From positions 1-64,000 of the forward strand of contig NZ_JAASQO010000006.1 in NCBI RefSeq assembly GCF_011762095.1: 64,000 nucleotides of DNA, read 5' to 3'. A program made the position numbers and the translations under genes. This DNA comes from Parvibaculum indicum (GTDB lineage: Bacteria > Pseudomonadota > Alphaproteobacteria > Parvibaculales > Parvibaculaceae). Below the pieces are notes generated by a model that saw only the letters and a list, made by a program, of their open reading frames with translations, did not search any database and was not told where the DNA came from. This document shows positions 7,805 through 19,146 of the stretch, piece by piece (position 1 is the stretch's first letter; every line of letters starts with the position of its first letter).

Positions 7805-9784
7805 ATGAAGGATGACGACTTCACGCCGAGGCTCGGCCGGATCCGCAGCCGCGGCAGCAAGCGCGGGCGTCGCTACCTGCACCAGGTGCTGCGGTCGATG
7901 GCGCTTGCCGGCGGCCGGTCGTTGCCGAGCCGCGGTACCTTCCAGGGCAACCGCATCGGTCGTGGGTCCGGCGTCGGCCGGGTGCTCGCCGCCCGCGACC
8001 GCTATGCCGCCTACCGGGCGCGCCGGGTGATCGTGAAGTCGCGCATCGTGAAGCTGACGGGGCAGGGGCGGAAGGCGGCCCAGCTCCATCTGCGCTACAT
8101 CCAGCGCGACGGTGTCACCCGCGAGGGGTTGCCCGGCGATCTGTACGACGCCGAGTCCGATCGTGCCGACGGCCGGGCGTTCCTCGAGCGCGGCGAGGGC
8201 GACCGGCACCAGTTCCGCTTCATCGTCTCGGCCGAGGACGCCGCCGAGTACGACGAGCTGAAAGGGTTCACCCGTCGGCTAATGCGACAGATGGAGGACG
8301 ACCTCGGCACCCGGCTCGATTGGGTGGCGGTCGACCACTACAACACCGGCCATCCCCACACCCATGTCGTGCTGCGCGGCCGCGACGACCAGGGGAAGGA
8401 TCTCGTCATCGCCCGCGACTACCTCGCCAGGGGGATGCGCGAGCGGGCGGCAGAGATCGTTGAGCTGGATCTCGGGCCGCGCTCCGATCTGGAGATCGAG
8501 CACCGCCTGCGCTGGGAGGTGGAGCAGGAGCGCTTTACCAGCCTCGACCGCGGCCTGCTGGGCGACATCGGCGAGGACGGGCTTGTCCGGTCTGGCACCG
8601 CGGCCGGCGACGCCTTCCGCCAGACGCTGCGCGCCGGCCGGCTGCACAAGCTCCATCGCCTCGGACTCGCCGAGGAGATAGAGCCGGGCCGGTGGCGGCT
8701 GGCCGACGACCTGGAGCCGGTGCTGCGCCGGATGGGCGAGCGCGGCGACATCATCAAGACCATGCACCGTGAGATGACCCGCGAGGGTCGGGACAGGGCG
8801 ACCTCGGAGTACGCCATCTACGACCCGGCCGACACAGAGGCGCGGCGACTGGTCGGCCGCGTCGTCGCGCGCGGTCTCTCCGACGAGATCAACGACCGCC
8901 ACTACCTGATCGTAGACGGTGTCGACGGCCGCGCCCATTACGTCGATATCGGCAGGGCCGACACGACCGAGCCGTTGCCGGACGGTGCGATCATTGCGAT
9001 CGCACCGAAGCGGGCCGCGCCGAGAGACGTCGACCGAACCATCGCCGAGATCGCCGCCGCGAACGACGGGCAGTACAGCGTTGACATCCACCTGCGGCAC
9101 GACCCCACGGCCACGGCCGCGTTCGCCGAGACCCACGTGCGACGGCTCGAGGCGATGCGGCGGCGGGACATCGGCGTCGACCGCCAGCCGGATGGCACCT
9201 GGACGATCGCGCCTGATCATTTGGATCGGGCGGCGGCGTACGAACGAAGCCGGGCACGGGCGAGCCCGGTCATCGTCGCGATGCTGTCCGCGGTGGCGCT
9301 CGACCGGCAGGTCGGCGCCGACGGCGCGACCTGGCTCGACCGGGAGCTGCTCGCCGACACGCCGACCAGCCTCCGCGACGCGGGCTTCGGGCGCCAGGTA
9401 CGCCAGGCGCTCGACCGGCGCCGGCAGTGGTTAATTGAGCAGGAGCTTGCCCGCCAGGAGCAGGACCGGATCGTCTACCGTGCCAACATGCTCGGTCTCC
9501 TGCGCCGACGCGACCTGACGCGGGTCGCGGACCAGCTCTCCGGCGAACTTGGCCTGCAATACGCTGAAAGCGAGCCCGGCAAGCGGATCGAGGGCGTCTA
9601 CCGCCGGCGGCTGGACCTCGTCAGCGGCCGGTTTGCCGTGATTGAGAAGTCGCGCGAATTCACGCTGGTGCCATGGCGGCCGGTACTGGAGCGCAACCTC
9701 GGGAAGCAAGTGTCCGGTACGCTGCGCGGCGACACGATCTCCTGGTCGCTTGGGCGCAAGCGGCGCGGTCCGGGCATCTCGTAG
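7805..9784 (+). CDS. VirD2-like relaxase with DUF3363 C-terminus
   Basis: 659 residues. The N-terminal relaxase domain includes the metal-binding histidine triad region VDHYNTGHPHTHVVLRG at ~177-193. The Arg/Lys-rich N-terminus precedes a likely catalytic Tyr region (LHLRYIQRDG, ~98). The C-terminal half (~280-659) corresponds to DUF3363, found in relaxases of Tn4371-like elements. It nicks oriT and pilots the strand through the T4SS with the help of TraG. Start is the ATG after GGCGGCG. It lies immediately after the candidate oriT. Confidence 0.88.
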   Translation: MKDDDFTPRLGRIRSRGSKRGRRYLHQVLRSMALAGGRSLPSRGTFQGNRIGRGSGVGRVLAARDRYAAYRARRVIVKSRIVKLTGQGRKAAQLHLRYIQRDGVTREGLPGDLYDAESDRADGRAFLERGEGDRHQFRFIVSAEDAAEYDELKGFTRRLMRQMEDDLGTRLDWVAVDHYNTGHPHTHVVLRGRDDQGKDLVIARDYLARGMRERAAEIVELDLGPRSDLEIEHRLRWEVEQERFTSLDRGLLGDIGEDGLVRSGTAAGDAFRQTLRAGRLHKLHRLGLAEEIEPGRWRLADDLEPVLRRMGERGDIIKTMHREMTREGRDRATSEYAIYDPADTEARRLVGRVVARGLSDEINDRHYLIVDGVDGRAHYVDIGRADTTEPLPDGAIIAIAPKRAAPRDVDRTIAEIAAANDGQYSVDIHLRHDPTATAAFAETHVRRLEAMRRRDIGVDRQPDGTWTIAPDHLDRAAAYERSRARASPVIVAMLSAVALDRQVGADGATWLDRELLADTPTSLRDAGFGRQVRQALDRRRQWLIEQELARQEQDRIVYRANMLGLLRRRDLTRVADQLSGELGLQYAESEPGKRIEGVYRRRLDLVSGRFAVIEKSREFTLVPWRPVLERNLGKQVSGTLRGDTISWSLGRKRRGPGIS

Positions 9785-10032
9785 GATTGCGATCAGGCTC
9801 GTAGGCGTGCCCGCTGTCGACCCCGAAGCAGCCCTCCGAACCTGGCGTGGCCGCGCATGCTCGTGTCTCATAGCGGCTGTCCGAGAACGTCCAGTGCGGA
9901 GCAGCCATCCAGGCGTTATACCGACCATCCTACTCCTATTGCCCGATCTATCAGTAAGTGACCGGTTGCGTTCGTCGGAAGTTTGACCACTCCATAGCCG
10001 TAGTGTTAGCTCCCTTCTCGGAGAAAAGGGCG

Positions 10033-11244
10033 ATGGCAGACGAGGCGAAACCAAGAAGAATCAAGCGGCGGCGCGGTAACACCCTCGAGCGGTGGGAGGT
10101 CGAGATCGTCAAGGGGATGATTCATCGCGGGGGCGGCTTCACGAACGATCAGGACATTCTGGCCTACTTCACCCGCCCGACCCGCTCCATTAACCACCGA
10201 CTCATAGGAGAGATCAGGGCGAGGAAGAAGCACAAGAGCGTCAAGCCTGCTTCCGACGAAGCCCTCGACGAGTTCCTGTCGACTTGGCCCGATGTCGACC
10301 CCGGAACAGGCTTGAGCGCCCGAGGCGACGAACTCCTGATCAAGGCCCGAGAAGCTATGATCGCCGCAGTCCACACCTTTAACTCCGCCGGACTGATGTT
10401 CCGCGCCGAACTCTTCATCACGACCGCCATCGTCGCCTGGACCTACTTGCTTCACGCCTACTACAAGCGCGAGGGCATCCCCTACAAATACAAGGGCAAG
10501 CAGACGGCCCACGGCGCCGACCGCTACTGGGATCTGAGCCAGTGCATCAGCACGGGCAAGTGCCCGCTCTCCGAGGGAGCGAAGACGAACCTTCGCTTTC
10601 TCATCGAGCTACGGAACGAGATTGAGCACCAGTCGACCAGCCGCATCGATGATGCGGTTGGCGCTGAGCTCCAGTCATGTGCCCTGAACTTCAACGATGC
10701 ACTGAAGGGGTTCTTCGGGAAGCAGTTCGGTCTTGAGAAGCGACTGCCGATCGCTCTCCAGTTCGTGTCGTTTGGGCCTGACCAGCGGAGCAGCTTGAAG
10801 ACGGCGTCCTCACTGCCCCTGCATGTCTCGTCCTTCATCAGCGCGTTTGAGCATGGACTGTCCGACGACCAAGTTAAGGACCCGGCCTTCCGCCTCAAGG
10901 TCGCTTTCGTGCCCGTCGCCGCGAAGAAGGCTGCCGGCTCTGATGTCGCGGTTGTTACCGTGAAGCCTGGCAGTGATACGGCACAAGAGGTCGGCGAGGT
11001 GATCTTCAAGGAGGTGAACCGGGCGCGGTTCATCAGGAAGGACGTGCTCGCGGCAGTCAAGGAGGCTGGTTTCCCGAAATTCGGCCCCGGGGACCACACG
11101 AAGCTCATGCAGGAACTCGACGCAAAGAACCCAGCGAAGGGATACGGTTGCCAGGGCGATTACAAGAACACGTGGGTCTGGTATGACCGCTGGATCGAGC
11201 GGGTTCTGGAGCACTGCCGGCAGGAAGGGGCTCGCTACCGGTGA
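10033..11244 (+). CDS. DUF3644 domain protein (cargo)
   Basis: 403 residues. A basic N-terminus (PRRIKRRRGNTLERWEVE) leads into a region that resembles a small DNA-binding or domain-association segment (~10-60). The DUF3644 core follows at ~95-220 (AREAMIAAVHTFNSAGLMFRAELF, then FLIELRNEIEHQ, a HEPN-like R-N-x-x-x-H arrangement). The C-terminal ~120 residues (ARFIRKDVLAAVKEAGFPKF) look like a winged-helix segment. Start is the ATG after GGAGAAAAGGG. It lies between relaxase and traG, a usual cargo spot, and has lower GC than its neighbours. A defence or RNA-targeting role is inference only. Confidence 0.7.
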   Translation: MADEAKPRRIKRRRGNTLERWEVEIVKGMIHRGGGFTNDQDILAYFTRPTRSINHRLIGEIRARKKHKSVKPASDEALDEFLSTWPDVDPGTGLSARGDELLIKAREAMIAAVHTFNSAGLMFRAELFITTAIVAWTYLLHAYYKREGIPYKYKGKQTAHGADRYWDLSQCISTGKCPLSEGAKTNLRFLIELRNEIEHQSTSRIDDAVGAELQSCALNFNDALKGFFGKQFGLEKRLPIALQFVSFGPDQRSSLKTASSLPLHVSSFISAFEHGLSDDQVKDPAFRLKVAFVPVAAKKAAGSDVAVVTVKPGSDTAQEVGEVIFKEVNRARFIRKDVLAAVKEAGFPKFGPGDHTKLMQELDAKNPAKGYGCQGDYKNTWVWYDRWIERVLEHCRQEGARYR

Positions 11245-11542
11245 CTTCGGAAACTCGCAGAACGGCTGTGGGTGATCACCACGAGAGAGCGTTCGCCTTG
11301 AATTGATGTCCCAGCCCTGACGAACGGATTGCTCAGCCAGGATCGGGCAATTCTCTGGCAACGGCAGAGCTGGTAATCGGTCCTTACGAGCATTGAGGCG
11401 GAGCGCAGCGAAAGCCCGAAATCCACCCATTTCCGACAATCTTCCCAACACAAGGAACGACCTCTTTCAGGCAAGCGTTGGGCTTTCTAGCTCCGCGTAA
11501 GGCAAAACTCTTCATCGTTTGCAGCCGCTGAGGAGGTATTAA

Positions 11543-12157
11543 TCAGCTACCTTTTGCTGCTTCGACAGCAATAGTTTCCCGAGAGCGCTCCTGGAGGGCC
11601 GGGTCAGCGAGGATCAAGGTTGCGATAGGCCTTCGTACGCCGGCGCTGACCGGGTTCGGCCGAAATTCAAGATAAGCGTTCTTGCGGCTGTAAAAGGCCC
11701 CCGTGTCGCCCCACACCCATTCCCGTTCGCTCCTCTGGTTCGGCGCACCGTAGTCATTGAGGAGCTTGGCTTCCAGTGTCGGTATGTCGGGGCCACCAGG
11801 CAGTACATCGTATACGATCTTGATCGCCCGCGGACCTTCTGGCGTTGGTGCGAACGTGACTTGAGCCTCGGCCGCTTCACCTCGCGCCCGAACCATCCGT
11901 ACACCTGCGTAGTCCCGCCCTGGGATCAGCTTGCTCTGCGCCTGCATGATCGCTTGCTCGAAGGACGGACCACGGACGACATTCTGAGTGATGAGACCAC
12001 TCTTGGTCGCGGCTGCTTGGATCTTCTCCACGGTCGCTCCAAGCCTGAACCCACTTACCTGGTACGCGCTCGAATCTGCGGCTGAGGCCTGCGTGGCATC
12101 CGCAGCCACGACAGCGGTCCAGATGATGAGACCGAGAAGGGCTGATCGCGCCTTCAT
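11543..12157 (-). CDS. Secreted hypothetical protein
   Basis: 204 residues with a clear Sec signal peptide (MKARSALLGLIIWTAVVAA, cleavage near ASA-A). The mature protein is a soluble alpha/beta-looking domain (FRLGATVEKIQAAATKSGL, EREWVWGDTGAFY). I do not recognise the family. It points against its neighbours and, together with the DUF3644 gene, forms cargo between relaxase and traG. The 298 bases between this gene and the DUF3644 gene show no gene. Confidence 0.65.
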   Translation of the reverse strand: MKARSALLGLIIWTAVVAADATQASAADSSAYQVSGFRLGATVEKIQAAATKSGLITQNVVRGPSFEQAIMQAQSKLIPGRDYAGVRMVRARGEAAEAQVTFAPTPEGPRAIKIVYDVLPGGPDIPTLEAKLLNDYGAPNQRSEREWVWGDTGAFYSRKNAYLEFRPNPVSAGVRRPIATLILADPALQERSRETIAVEAAKGS

Positions 12158-12294
12158 TCACCAGCTCCCTAAATGCAAATCTTGCCTACCGAATCCCTCT
12201 TCCGCGGCAACCGTCTGCCGTCTTCGAACTCGGATGTCGTTTAGGTGAGGATTTTACCCCGTCCTCGAATTCAGTTCCACGTTTCGCTCGGCCA

Positions 12295-12392
12295 GCTACG
12301 CTCTTATTACCCCTACTTGGCAAGCGCCGAAGAGAGCGTAGATCAGCGTAAATAAATGCGATTTTCGATTCCGCCGGTCTGAGGAATCTCTT
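12295..12392 (+). promoter_or_regulatory. Hairpin plus dyad box upstream of traG
   Basis: An inverted repeat (CTACGCTCTT near 12295-12304 with AAGAGAGCGTAG near 12330-12341) precedes a dyad GATTCC (12367-12372)/GGAATC (12383-12388) embedded in GCGATTTT and TCTC. The same arrangement, with variant bases, occurs at 31451-31532. The dyad centre is about 63 bases before the traG ATG. A shared regulator site is inferred. Confidence 0.5.
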
Positions 12393-12440
12393 GGGGCGTG
12401 ACGCGACGCACAAGTCGCGCCGACGTGTGGACTCAAGGGC

Positions 12441-13041
12441 ATGACACCGACCAAGCTCCTCATCGGCCAGGCGCTAATCGTCTTCGCCATTGTGATCGGC
12501 GGGGTGTGGGCGACGACGCAATGGACCGCGGCGATGCTGGGCTACCAGCCGCGGCTCGGTGCGCCCTGGTTCGAACTCCTGCAGTGGCCGGTCTACTACC
12601 CCTGGCGCCTGTTCGAGTGGTGGTACGCCTACGAGCCCTATGCACCAGACTTGTTCCGGCGCGCGGGCCTGCTGGCCGGCACCAGTGGTCTGCTCGGCAC
12701 GGTGGTCGCCGTCGTCGGCTCGCTGTGGCGGGCGCGGCAGGGGCGGTTCGTCACCACCTACGGCTCCTCGCGCTGGGCGACCCGCAAGGAGGTGGAGCGG
12801 GCTGGCCTGTTCGAGCCGCGCGGCGTGTTCCTCGGCCGGCTGGGAGGCGGCTACCTGCGCCACGACGGTCCCGAGCACGTCATGGCCTTCGCACCGACGC
12901 GCTCGGGCAAGGGCGTGGGGCTGGTCATTCCGACGCTGTTGTCCTGGACCGGCTCGGCCGTCATCCACGACATCAAGGGCGAGAACTGGCAGCTTACGGC
13001 CGGCTGGCGGTCGCGGTTCTCGCATTGCCTGCTGTTCAACC
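12441..13041 (+). pseudogene. traG: traG (VirD4-type coupling protein), 5' part before the IS
   Basis: The first ~200 residues of a T4SS coupling ATPase. There are two N-terminal membrane segments (~5-30 and ~68-90). TTYGSSRWATRKEV then leads to the Walker A motif APTRSGKGVG at ~151-160, followed by a Walker A-proximal VIHDIKGENW. The frame is cut at LLFN by an IS21-family insertion. Joining base 13041 to 15689 restores one frame of 682 residues, the normal size of TraG. The stub could only be translated as a truncated membrane protein. Confidence 0.92.
13034..13041 (+). repeat. Target-site duplication, left copy
   Basis: GTTCAACC, repeated exactly at 15681-15688 on the other side of the insertion sequence. 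Confidence 0.9.
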
Positions 13042-13047
13042 TGCGCA

Positions 13048-13087
13048 GCGACAAACAGGATGAGACTCAGCGACAATCAGGATGAGA
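13048..13087 (+). repeat. IS21 left-end multiple terminal repeats
   Basis: Two direct 18-base repeats (13048-13065 and 13070-13087) differing at one base. These are the usual transposase-binding sites at IS21 ends. Confidence 0.85.
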
Positions 13088-13172
13088 CGTTTCGGCGGGT
13101 GTGTGTCGCAGGGAGGGCGTAGCCCGACCGGAGGCATACACCCGCCGCTGCGCCCGATTTTGGGGTCTGTGA

Positions 13173-15631
<2,459 letters not shown>

Positions 15632-15633
15632 AA

Positions 15634-15674
15634 TCTCATCCTGATTGTCGCCAGCATCTCACCCAGATTGTCGC
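15634..15674 (-). repeat. IS21 right-end multiple terminal repeats
   Basis: Two 18-base repeats (15634-15651 and 15657-15674), inverted relative to the left end. The inner copy matches the left inner repeat exactly; the outer copy has a few changes. Confidence 0.85.
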
Positions 15675-15680
15675 GCTATA

Positions 15681-15688
15681 GTTCAACC
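15681..15688 (+). repeat. Target-site duplication, right copy
   Basis: GTTCAACC, identical to 13034-13041. Confidence 0.9.
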
Positions 15689-17136
15689 CGACCGACCCGC
15701 GCTCGGCCCGCTACAACCCGCTCCTCGAGGTGCGCAAGGGGCCGCACGAGGTCCGCGACGTCCAGAACATCGCCGACATCCTGGTCGACCCGGAAGGGAT
15801 GCTGGAGCGCCGGAACCACTGGGAGAAGACCAGCCACACGCTGCTGGTCGGCGCCATCCTCCATGTCCTCTACGCCGAAGAGGAGAAGACGCTGGCGCGC
15901 GTCGCGAGCTTCCTCTCCGACCCGCGCCGGTCCTTCGAGCACACGCTGCGCGCCATGATGGCGACCAACCATCTGGGTACGCCGCAGAATCCGGTGGTGC
16001 ATCCGGTGGTCGCCCAGGCGGCGCGCGAGGCGCTCAACAAGTCCGAGAACGAGCGCTCGGGCGTGCTGTCGACCGCCATGAGCTTCCTCGGGCTCTATCG
16101 AGACCCGACCGTCGCGGCAACTACCGCCGCCTGCGACTGGCGCATCGCCGACCTGGTGGACGCCGAGCGGCCGGTCTCGCTCTACCTGGTCATCCCACCG
16201 TCGGACATCTCCCGCACCAAGCCGCTGGTGCGACTGGTCCTGAACCAGATCGGGCGGCGACTGACCGAGCGCCTGGAAGGCAGTCCGGATAAGCGCCGCC
16301 GGTATCAACTCCTCATGATGCTGGACGAGTTCCCGGCGCTGGGCCGCCTCGACTTCTTCGAGACGGCACTGGCCTTCATGGCGGGCTATGGCATCCGCGC
16401 CTACCTGATCGCGCAGTCCCTGAACCAGATCTCCAAGGCCTACGGCGAAAACAACGCGATCCTCGACAACTGTCATGTCCGGATCGCGTTCTCGTCCAAT
16501 GACGAGCGCACGGCCAAGCGCATCTCCGACGCGCTCGGCACCGCCACCGAACTGCGTGCGCAGCGCAACTACGCGGGCCACCGGCTCGCCCCCTGGCTCA
16601 GTCACGTCATGGTCTCGCGCCAGGAGACGGCGCGCCCGTTGTTGACGCCGGGCGAGGTCATGCAGCTCCCACCCTCCGACGAGCTGGTGCTCGTCTCCGG
16701 CCTGCCGCCGCTCCGCGCTAAAAAGCTCCGCTACTACGAGGATGGCAACTTCACCGCTCGGATCGCGGACGCGCCGGCGCTTGCCGAGAACGGCTACCGC
16801 GACCGGCCGGCGCCGCGCGTAGGCGACTGGACCGGGCGGATCCGCGGGACCGACAGCCGTCTTGCCGCCGCGGCGGATCGCGAACTCGGCCTCGCCGACG
16901 CGGACGACGAGGGCGGGCTGCAGCACCAGCGCCATCCCGGCATGCCGGAGCCCGAGGTCTCGAAGCCGGTCGAACCCGCGCGGCAGAGCGACCTCGACCT
17001 CCTGGACGACGAGGCCGACGCCCCTGCCCAGACCAAGACCATGGATCGCGCCCGCAGGCTCCCCACCGTCACCCGCGCCTACGGTATCGACGGCGACCCG
17101 GGCCGACGCGACGACGACCTGCTGCCGGGATTCTGA
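15689..17136 (+). pseudogene. traG: traG (VirD4-type coupling protein), 3' part after the IS
   Basis: About 482 residues continuing the coupling ATPase: PRSARYNPLLEVRKG, the Walker B region YQLLMMLDEFPALGRLDFF and the conserved AYLIAQSLNQISKAYG. The frame resumes exactly after the duplicated target, with no other lesion visible. An acidic C-terminal tail (~DLDLLDDEADAP) precedes the CopG-like gene. Re-initiation at an internal GTG (15730) would make a protein lacking Walker A and the membrane anchor, so it would not function. Confidence 0.92.
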
Positions 17137-17145
17137 GGGGATGCC

Positions 17146-17565
17146 ATGAAACCGCGCCATCACCTCTATCTCGACGACGAGCTGACGGAGCAGCTCGAAG
17201 CGCTTGCCGCCAAGCCCGGCTCGTCCAAGTCGGCGATCGTCTCGGACGCGCTGCGCAGCTTCCTCGCGCGGCGCGGCGCCACCGAGCTCGATGATCGCCT
17301 CAAGGTCCGGCTCGACCGGTTCAGCCGCCAGCTCAACCGGATCGAACGCGACCAGCAGATCCTGCTGGAGAGCCTGGCGCTCTTCGTCCGCTACTACCTC
17401 ACCGTGACGGCGCCGCTCCCGGAAGCAGACCAGGAGGCCGCCCGCGCGCTCGGCCACGAGCGCTTCCAAGCCTTCATCGACCAGGTCGGCCGGCGCATTG
17501 CCGGCGGCCGGACGCTGGCGGGCGAGGTGCTGGCGCAGACGTCCGAGGAGGAGGCCGAGCCATGA
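17146..17565 (+). CDS. CopG-like ribbon-helix-helix protein
   Basis: 139 residues. An N-terminal RHH domain (KPRHHLYLDDELTEQLEALA, then SKSAIVSDALRSFLARR) is followed by a helical, possibly coiled-coil region (~50-95) and a charged tail. The gene is regularly found between traG and trbB in Tn4371-type elements and probably represses or tunes the tra/trb operon. The stop overlaps the trbB start (ATGA). Confidence 0.8.
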   Translation: MKPRHHLYLDDELTEQLEALAAKPGSSKSAIVSDALRSFLARRGATELDDRLKVRLDRFSRQLNRIERDQQILLESLALFVRYYLTVTAPLPEADQEAARALGHERFQAFIDQVGRRIAGGRTLAGEVLAQTSEEEAEP

Positions 17566-18542
17566 GCGGCACCGACGGGCACGCGGAAAGCCGCCAGCGT
17601 CGCCGCGCCATGCTGCGCACGGCCATGGGCCCGGCCATCGGCGTGGCGCTCGCCGATCCCGCCGTCATCGAGGTGATGGTGAACCCGGACGGCAGCCTGC
17701 GTCTCGACCGACTGGGCGAGGGCAGGGTCGACACTGGCGAGCGGCTGGAGGCGGCCGAGGTCGAGCGGATCATCCGCCTGGTGGCGAGCCATCTCCGCGT
17801 CGAGGCCCATGCCGCTAATCCGGTGGTGAGCGCCGAGCTGCCGGAGACGGGCGAGCGTTTCGAGGGGCTGCTGCCGCCGGTCTCGACCGCGCCCTGCTTC
17901 GCGATCCGGAAGCCGGCGGCCAAGATCTACACGCTCGAGGACTACGTCGCGGGTCGGATCATGATGCCGTTGCAGGCGGACGCCCTGCGCCGGGCCGTCC
18001 GCGACCGGCGCAATATCCTGATCGCGGGCAGCACCAGCTCGGGCAAGACCACGCTTGCCAACGCCCTACTCGCCGAGATCGCGCGGGCCGACGAGCGGGT
18101 GATCCTGATCGAGGATACGCGCGAGCTGCAATGCGCGGCACCCGACTGCGTGGCGCTGCGCACCAAGCCGGGTGTGGTCGGCCTCGCCGACCTCGTGCGC
18201 TCGACCCTACGGCTCCGGCCCGACCGCATCATCGTCGGCGAGGTCCGGGGACCGGAAGCCCTCGACATGCTAAAGGCCTGGAACACCGGCCACCCCGGCG
18301 GCATCGCCACGGTCCATGCCAACGCGGCCCATTCGGCCCTCTACCGGCTGGAGCAGCTGATCGAGGAGGCGGTGGTCACGGTACCCCGCCGGCTCGTCGC
18401 CCAGGCGATCGACCTCGTGGTCTTCATCCGCGGCCGGGGCGAGGGGCGCCGCGTCGAGACCATCGCCGGGGTCGAGGGGCTCGACGCCCATGGCGACTAC
18501 CGCGTCGTCGAGCTCTCGCCGGCCCGTCTAAGCACCTTGTGA
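17562..18542 (+). CDS. trbB: T4SS ATPase TrbB (VirB11-like)
   Basis: 326 residues. It is the hexameric secretion ATPase at the inner face of the membrane that powers pilus assembly and transfer. Walker A is IAGSTSSGKTT (~149-159), the Asp box is VILIEDTRELQ, Walker B is RIIVGEVRGPEA and the His box is HPGGIATVHAN. Length matches VirB11/TrbB (~320). It is the first gene of an unbroken trbBCDEJLFGI operon. Confidence 0.95.
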   Translation: MSGTDGHAESRQRRRAMLRTAMGPAIGVALADPAVIEVMVNPDGSLRLDRLGEGRVDTGERLEAAEVERIIRLVASHLRVEAHAANPVVSAELPETGERFEGLLPPVSTAPCFAIRKPAAKIYTLEDYVAGRIMMPLQADALRRAVRDRRNILIAGSTSSGKTTLANALLAEIARADERVILIEDTRELQCAAPDCVALRTKPGVVGLADLVRSTLRLRPDRIIVGEVRGPEALDMLKAWNTGHPGGIATVHANAAHSALYRLEQLIEEAVVTVPRRLVAQAIDLVVFIRGRGEGRRVETIAGVEGLDAHGDYRVVELSPARLSTL

Positions 18543-18559
18543 ATCGGAGGAGCAGGCTC

Positions 18560-18886
18560 ATGCGTCAACCCTGCCATCGGCATATTGCACTCCCGGCATT
18601 GGCCGCACTCGTTGTCCTCGGCATCGCCACGCCGGCGTTCGCCGCCGGCTCGGGCATGCCGTGGGAGGCGCCGCTGGAATCGATCCTGCAATCGATCGAG
18701 GGGCCGGTGGCGCGCATCATCGCGGTGATCATCATCATTATCACCGGCCTCTCGCTCGCCTTCGGCGACACCTCGGGCGGCTTCCGGCGCCTGCTGCAGA
18801 TCGTTTTCGGTCTCACGATTGCCTTCGCGGCGACGAGCTTCTTCCTGACCTTCTTCTCCTTCGGCGGCGGGGCGCTGGTCACATGA
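18560..18886 (+). CDS. trbC: Conjugal pilin TrbC
   Basis: 108 residues with a signal peptide (cleavage near AFAAGSG) and two hydrophobic helices (IIAVIIIIITGLSLAFG and IAFAATSFFLTFF). This is the T-pilin subunit, likely matured by the TraF peptidase encoded upstream. Start is the ATG after CGGAGGAG. The stop overlaps trbD. Confidence 0.92.
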   Translation: MRQPCHRHIALPALAALVVLGIATPAFAAGSGMPWEAPLESILQSIEGPVARIIAVIIIIITGLSLAFGDTSGGFRRLLQIVFGLTIAFAATSFFLTFFSFGGGALVT

Positions 18887-19146
18887 CGGACCACGCTGAT
18901 GGTTTCGAGGTGCCGCTGCATCGCGCGCTCACCGAGCCGATCCTGCTCGCGGGTGCACCGCGTACCGTCGCCATCGTCAATGGCACGCTGGCGGCCGCGC
19001 TCGGCCTCGGCCTCCGGCTCTGGATCGCCGGGCTCCTGGTCTGGGCGATGGGCCACTCACTCGCGGTATTTGCGGCGAAGCGCGATCCGCAGTTCGGCCA
19101 GGTGCTGAGCCGCCACCTCCGGAACAAGGGGTGGCTCGGATGCTGA
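18883..19146 (+). CDS. trbD: T4SS protein TrbD (VirB3-like)
   Basis: 87 residues. A short inner-membrane protein with hydrophobic helices at ~25-60 and the family pattern VPLHRALTEPILLAGAPR. It pairs with the TrbE ATPase, as VirB3 does with VirB4. It overlaps trbC and trbE. Confidence 0.9.
   Translation: MTDHADGFEVPLHRALTEPILLAGAPRTVAIVNGTLAAALGLGLRLWIAGLLVWAMGHSLAVFAAKRDPQFGQVLSRHLRNKGWLGC

Noticed and set aside
11245-11542. Possible small minus-strand gene between the DUF3644 gene and the secreted protein
   Set aside because: Frames are short, without ribosome sites or a recognisable pattern.
15730-17136. Complete gene for a VirD4-like protein starting at an internal GTG
   Set aside because: It lacks membrane helices and Walker A; those lie in frame on the other side of the IS21 copy.
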